A DNA stretch of 64,000 nt from Pseudo-nitzschia pungens (lineage: Eukaryota > Bacillariophyta > Bacillariophyceae > Bacillariales > Bacillariaceae). Within the stretch, counting starts at the first letter, position 1. Each line of letters begins with the position of its first letter. Below are positions 61,298 through 64,000 of the stretch, piece by piece. Below the pieces are notes generated by a model. It searched no databases, was not told the DNA's origin, and was given only the letters and a program-made list of their open reading frames with translations. The position numbers and the translations under genes were made by a program. The stretch spans positions 6,545,001-6,609,000 of the forward strand of contig CM074758.1 of the NCBI GenBank assembly GCA_037355855.1. The letters run 5' to 3'.

Positions 61298-62702
61298 CCG
61301 GGTAGGCTCAGTTCCTTCTAAGAATGCTAACGCACGACTAAAGACTGCAAATCACTCCTTGGACGCGAGTGGAAACAGAATGCAAGCAGTCGCAATAGTA
61401 GATATACCAGGGATAGTACGAGGACCGAAGGGAACTACCACATTAATCCGCATGAAGGACTGCAGATATGGTGGATCAAAATTCAACCTTTGCTCCATAA
61501 CCAAACTAACTGACAATGTTTGGACCATGAAGGGAGATAAAACAGGAATCTACCTGTACAAGGGTAAGCAGAAGTTACATTTCGACATACCAATCCACTC
61601 GACAGAGGGAAAACTGTGGGCATTGAGGATCGAACGAACACACAGCAATGGTCCGGAGGAATGCGCGTTGGCAACACAACAACAAACTACAGGAGGGATC
61701 TCGATCCAGCAAGCACACAAGTTGTGTGGACATGCAAACATCAGGAGCACCAAACAAACAGCGAAGCATCTGGGCTGGAGGCTAAAGGATACTAAACAAC
61801 AAACTTGCGAGGCTTGCGCTGTGGGAAAAGCTCGACAGATTAATCTTGGAGGTGGCGAGAGAAGTACAGCCACTAAGATTGGACAGAAGTGGTACCTCGA
61901 TGGACTCTCACTTAAAGAACCAAAGAAGGGAAGAGTGGTGTTTCCATACAACAATTGTCTGACAGTGGCAGTGGAGGGTCTAACCAGAGGAACTATCATG
62001 GGGTGGTACAAGTCGAAGAAAGGCTTCATTCAAGACTTTTGTACCAAGTTCAACCGATTTAAGAAGAACAGCAAACACGTCAAGTATATCCGATGCGATG
62101 ATGGCGGGGAGAACTACAAGTTCGAGAGCGCATTAAATGGAAAGGACTGGAGAATGAACACGCAGTTTGAATACACGGCAAAGACACCTCAGCGGAATTC
62201 ACGGGTGGAGACGAAGCTGTATTACTTATGTGGGAAGACACGCTCAGCATTGGCAGCAGCAAATGTGCCCGACAAATACAGATATGTGCTGTTTACTCAC
62301 TTCCTTAAGTGGGCGGCGCAAACGGACATGCTGACAGTGGTGAAGGTACACAACAAGCCGTTAACAAGGCACGAGCACATGTATGGGTGCTTGCCGAAAT
62401 GGGTCAACAATTTGCGGGTAGCAGGAATGGCAGGGGTCGTTAAGACTCATACCAGAGGTACGGCTAAAGTTAAGGCATGTGGCAAAACATGTTTGTTTGT
62501 CCACTACGCCGAAGATCATGCCGGTGACTGCTACGTTATGTATGATCCACACACAAAGAAATTGCTGTACTCACGAGACGTACAGTGGCTTGGGAGGATG
62601 TACTACGAGATAACAACAAGGCCTGGAGTAAAGGTGGAGATCAATGGTGTTGGAGACAATATTAACGCAACAGAAGATCAGTCTGTGGAAACTGATGGGA
62701 GC
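61205..62702 (+). pseudogene. Copia-3 pol: protease and integrase, 3' truncated
   Basis: The protease active site WIADTGATCHITNSR lies at 61261-61305 in the same frame as the long frame that follows. Then come a pre-integrase zinc domain (AHKLCGHANI ... CEACAVGKAR, about 61709-61830), the integrase core with KWYLDGLSL (about 61889), IRCDDGGEN (about 62089) and RNSRVETKL (about 62194), and the C-terminal part (YVMYDPHTKKLLYSRDVQW). The frame is open from about 61207 to the LTR fragment at 62703, after ETDGS. Without RT and RNase H it cannot be autonomous. Confidence 0.85.
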
Positions 62703-62857
62703 TGTAACACTCTAAGGTAGAAATCTCGGAGTAGTATGAATAATTGTGTGTTATTTCACTTTACGAGATGGGATTGAAATTAGAGAGAGGAAATAATGAG
62801 CGATGAGGTCATCGCGACCTTCTCATATAATAACCATCCCTGTATATAACATATATT
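62703..62857. mobile_element. LTR fragment of the solo-LTR family
   Basis: It starts TGTAACACTCTAAGG, close to 60136 and related to 44696 (CTTTACGAGATGGGA, AATGAGCGAT). It stops after about 155 bp at the junction with gypsy-2. The right half of the LTR is missing. Confidence 0.75.
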
Positions 62858-64000
62858 GCCATCTTGTATTATAGCAGCACCTAGTTGTAGGTCTGAGGCA
62901 TCAGTGTACAGTTCAAAGGGCTTGTTAAGGTCTGGATAGGTGTTCAGCGCATCCGCTGCCACCATTGCTTTCATCTCTTGAAAGGCTTTGTCTTGAGCAG
63001 GACCCCAAGTGAAAGCTGAAGGAGCTTTCCTTTGCTTGCCTTTGATGGCAGCTGCTTGAGGAGTTTGCTTGGGGGTCCCTGTTATGTCAAATAGAGGAGC
63101 TAGGACATGAGATCTGCGAGGCCACATATCTCTGTAGTATCCTACTGCTCCTAGAAAGGACTTGACTTGGGTCACAGTTCGAGGTCGATCCATGTGTAGG
63201 ATTGCTTCTATCTTCTTTCTCCATGGCTTAACAGCTGTAGGTGTCATCCAGTATCCAAGGAAGTCAGTTTCTTGTACAGCCCAGTCGCATTTGAGTGGGT
63301 TACATTTAAGTCCATTCTGGTTGAGTCGATCGAGGATCTTGTCGATAGTCTTCATGTGTAGATCAAAGGAGCCATTGGTCCAGATACCAATATCATCAAT
63401 ATAAACAGTGCAGTCAGTGTCTTGTAGGATATCTTCCATCAGTTGCTGGGCAACATCTGGAGAGACTTTGACACCCATTGGTAGTCTTTGATATTCATAG
63501 CAACCATATGGAGTTACTATGGTACAGAGCTTCTTGCTTGCGTCATCCAGTTCAAAGCAGTAGTATTGCATGGACAAGTCGATCTTGGTAAAGTGGGTAT
63601 ACTTGCCACGCTTGTTCATGATATCTTGTATCCTTGGTATGGGATAAGGTCTTCTTTCAAGGAGTTCGTTGAGTTCCCTGAAGTCTGATACCCATCGTAC
63701 CCTGTTATCTTTCTTTGGTACTATGAAGGTTGGAAATGCCCATTCAGCTGGTCCAGAGCATCTCTTGAGTACTCCATCATTGCAAAGGTTCTGGAGTTCC
63801 CTTTTGAATAGGTCTTCTCTTTTGTATGCAACTGGATATGGCTTCTTGTGTATGGGCTTGGATCCGGGCTTCAGTCTTAGAGAGATCTTCTTGTGTGGGT
63901 ACTTGCCAAGTTCTCCATTGAAGACGTTTGGATATTTGGTTAGGATAGCTTGGAACTGTTGTTGCTCTGCTTTGGACATGTGGGACTGTTGCTGTGCGAC
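62858..64000 (-). pseudogene. gypsy-2 pol, partial: reverse transcriptase and start of RNase H
   Basis: On the minus strand the frame enters from the right edge (VAQQQSHMSKAEQQQ) and follows gypsy-1 with very few changes through the RT: VRWVSDFRELNELL (about 63660-63700), YIDD (about 63397-63408), and RNase H start FELYTDASD (about 62895-62920). The match ends after AAIIQDG at 62858, where the LTR fragment joins; the residues after that are foreign. RNase H is thus cut and integrase is missing. Protease and gag should lie beyond 64000. Confidence 0.87.

Larger units (their letters stand above)
58669..62702 (+). mobile_element. Copia-3 LTR retrotransposon, 3' part missing
   Basis: It has an LTR, a gag with two zinc knuckles, protease and integrase; RT, RNase H and 3' LTR are absent. 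A solo LTR interrupts the end of gag (60136-60443), and the element stops at an LTR fragment at 62703. It belongs to a different Copia lineage from Copia-1 and -2, with a classical DTGA protease and CCHC knuckles. Confidence 0.82.

Overview
The window looks like transposon-dense nuclear DNA of a stramenopile alga, most likely a diatom. This rests on the Copia-type elements with DNCS or DSHADT proteases, the RT-RNase H-zinc finger non-LTR elements, the TA-target DNA transposons, low gene content and standard-code reading frames. The organism is inferred from element style only. I found no convincing host gene, tRNA, rRNA or CRISPR array.

Layout. 1-4707 (minus) is a Copia element (here Copia-0) running off the left edge; its gag is split by a 534-bp fold-back element. 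4708-7005 holds its leader and a degenerate gypsy-like block. 7006-9030 is a 5'-truncated non-LTR element (LINE-1). 9031-12649 is a gypsy pol with a putative 3' LTR. 12650-13314 holds a hAT transposase remnant. 13390-15503 (minus) is a non-autonomous retroelement made of 150-bp repeats with a 20-bp target duplication. 15504-19040 holds satellites, a Stowaway-like MITE and a palindrome array.

18879-33018 is a recent duplication. A 3.17-kb segment occurs twice, with LINE-2 inserted inside copy A and LINE-3 between the copies. Copy B belongs to a complete 4.3-kb Tc1/mariner-IS630 transposon (30362-34662), which has an open transposase on minus and a broken accessory gene on plus. Copy A holds only the left half of that transposon.

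34888-45784 is a Copia element (Copia-1) with 242-bp LTRs and a candidate target duplication. It is interrupted by a 4.8-kb TA-flanked DNA transposon and by a solo LTR. 45977-58668 is a sister element (Copia-2), interrupted in its reverse transcriptase by a 7.0-kb member of the same DNA-transposon family whose interior is almost all satellites. Its 3' LTR is cut by Copia-3 (58669-62702), which carries a solo LTR and ends in an LTR fragment. 62858-64000 (minus) is a second gypsy pol, running off the right edge.

The elements form a nested record. Removing each insertion and one copy of its target duplication restores the interrupted reading frame at the four best sites (Copia-0 gag, Copia-1 protease, Copia-1 RNase H, Copia-2 reverse transcriptase), which is the strongest evidence for the boundaries given.
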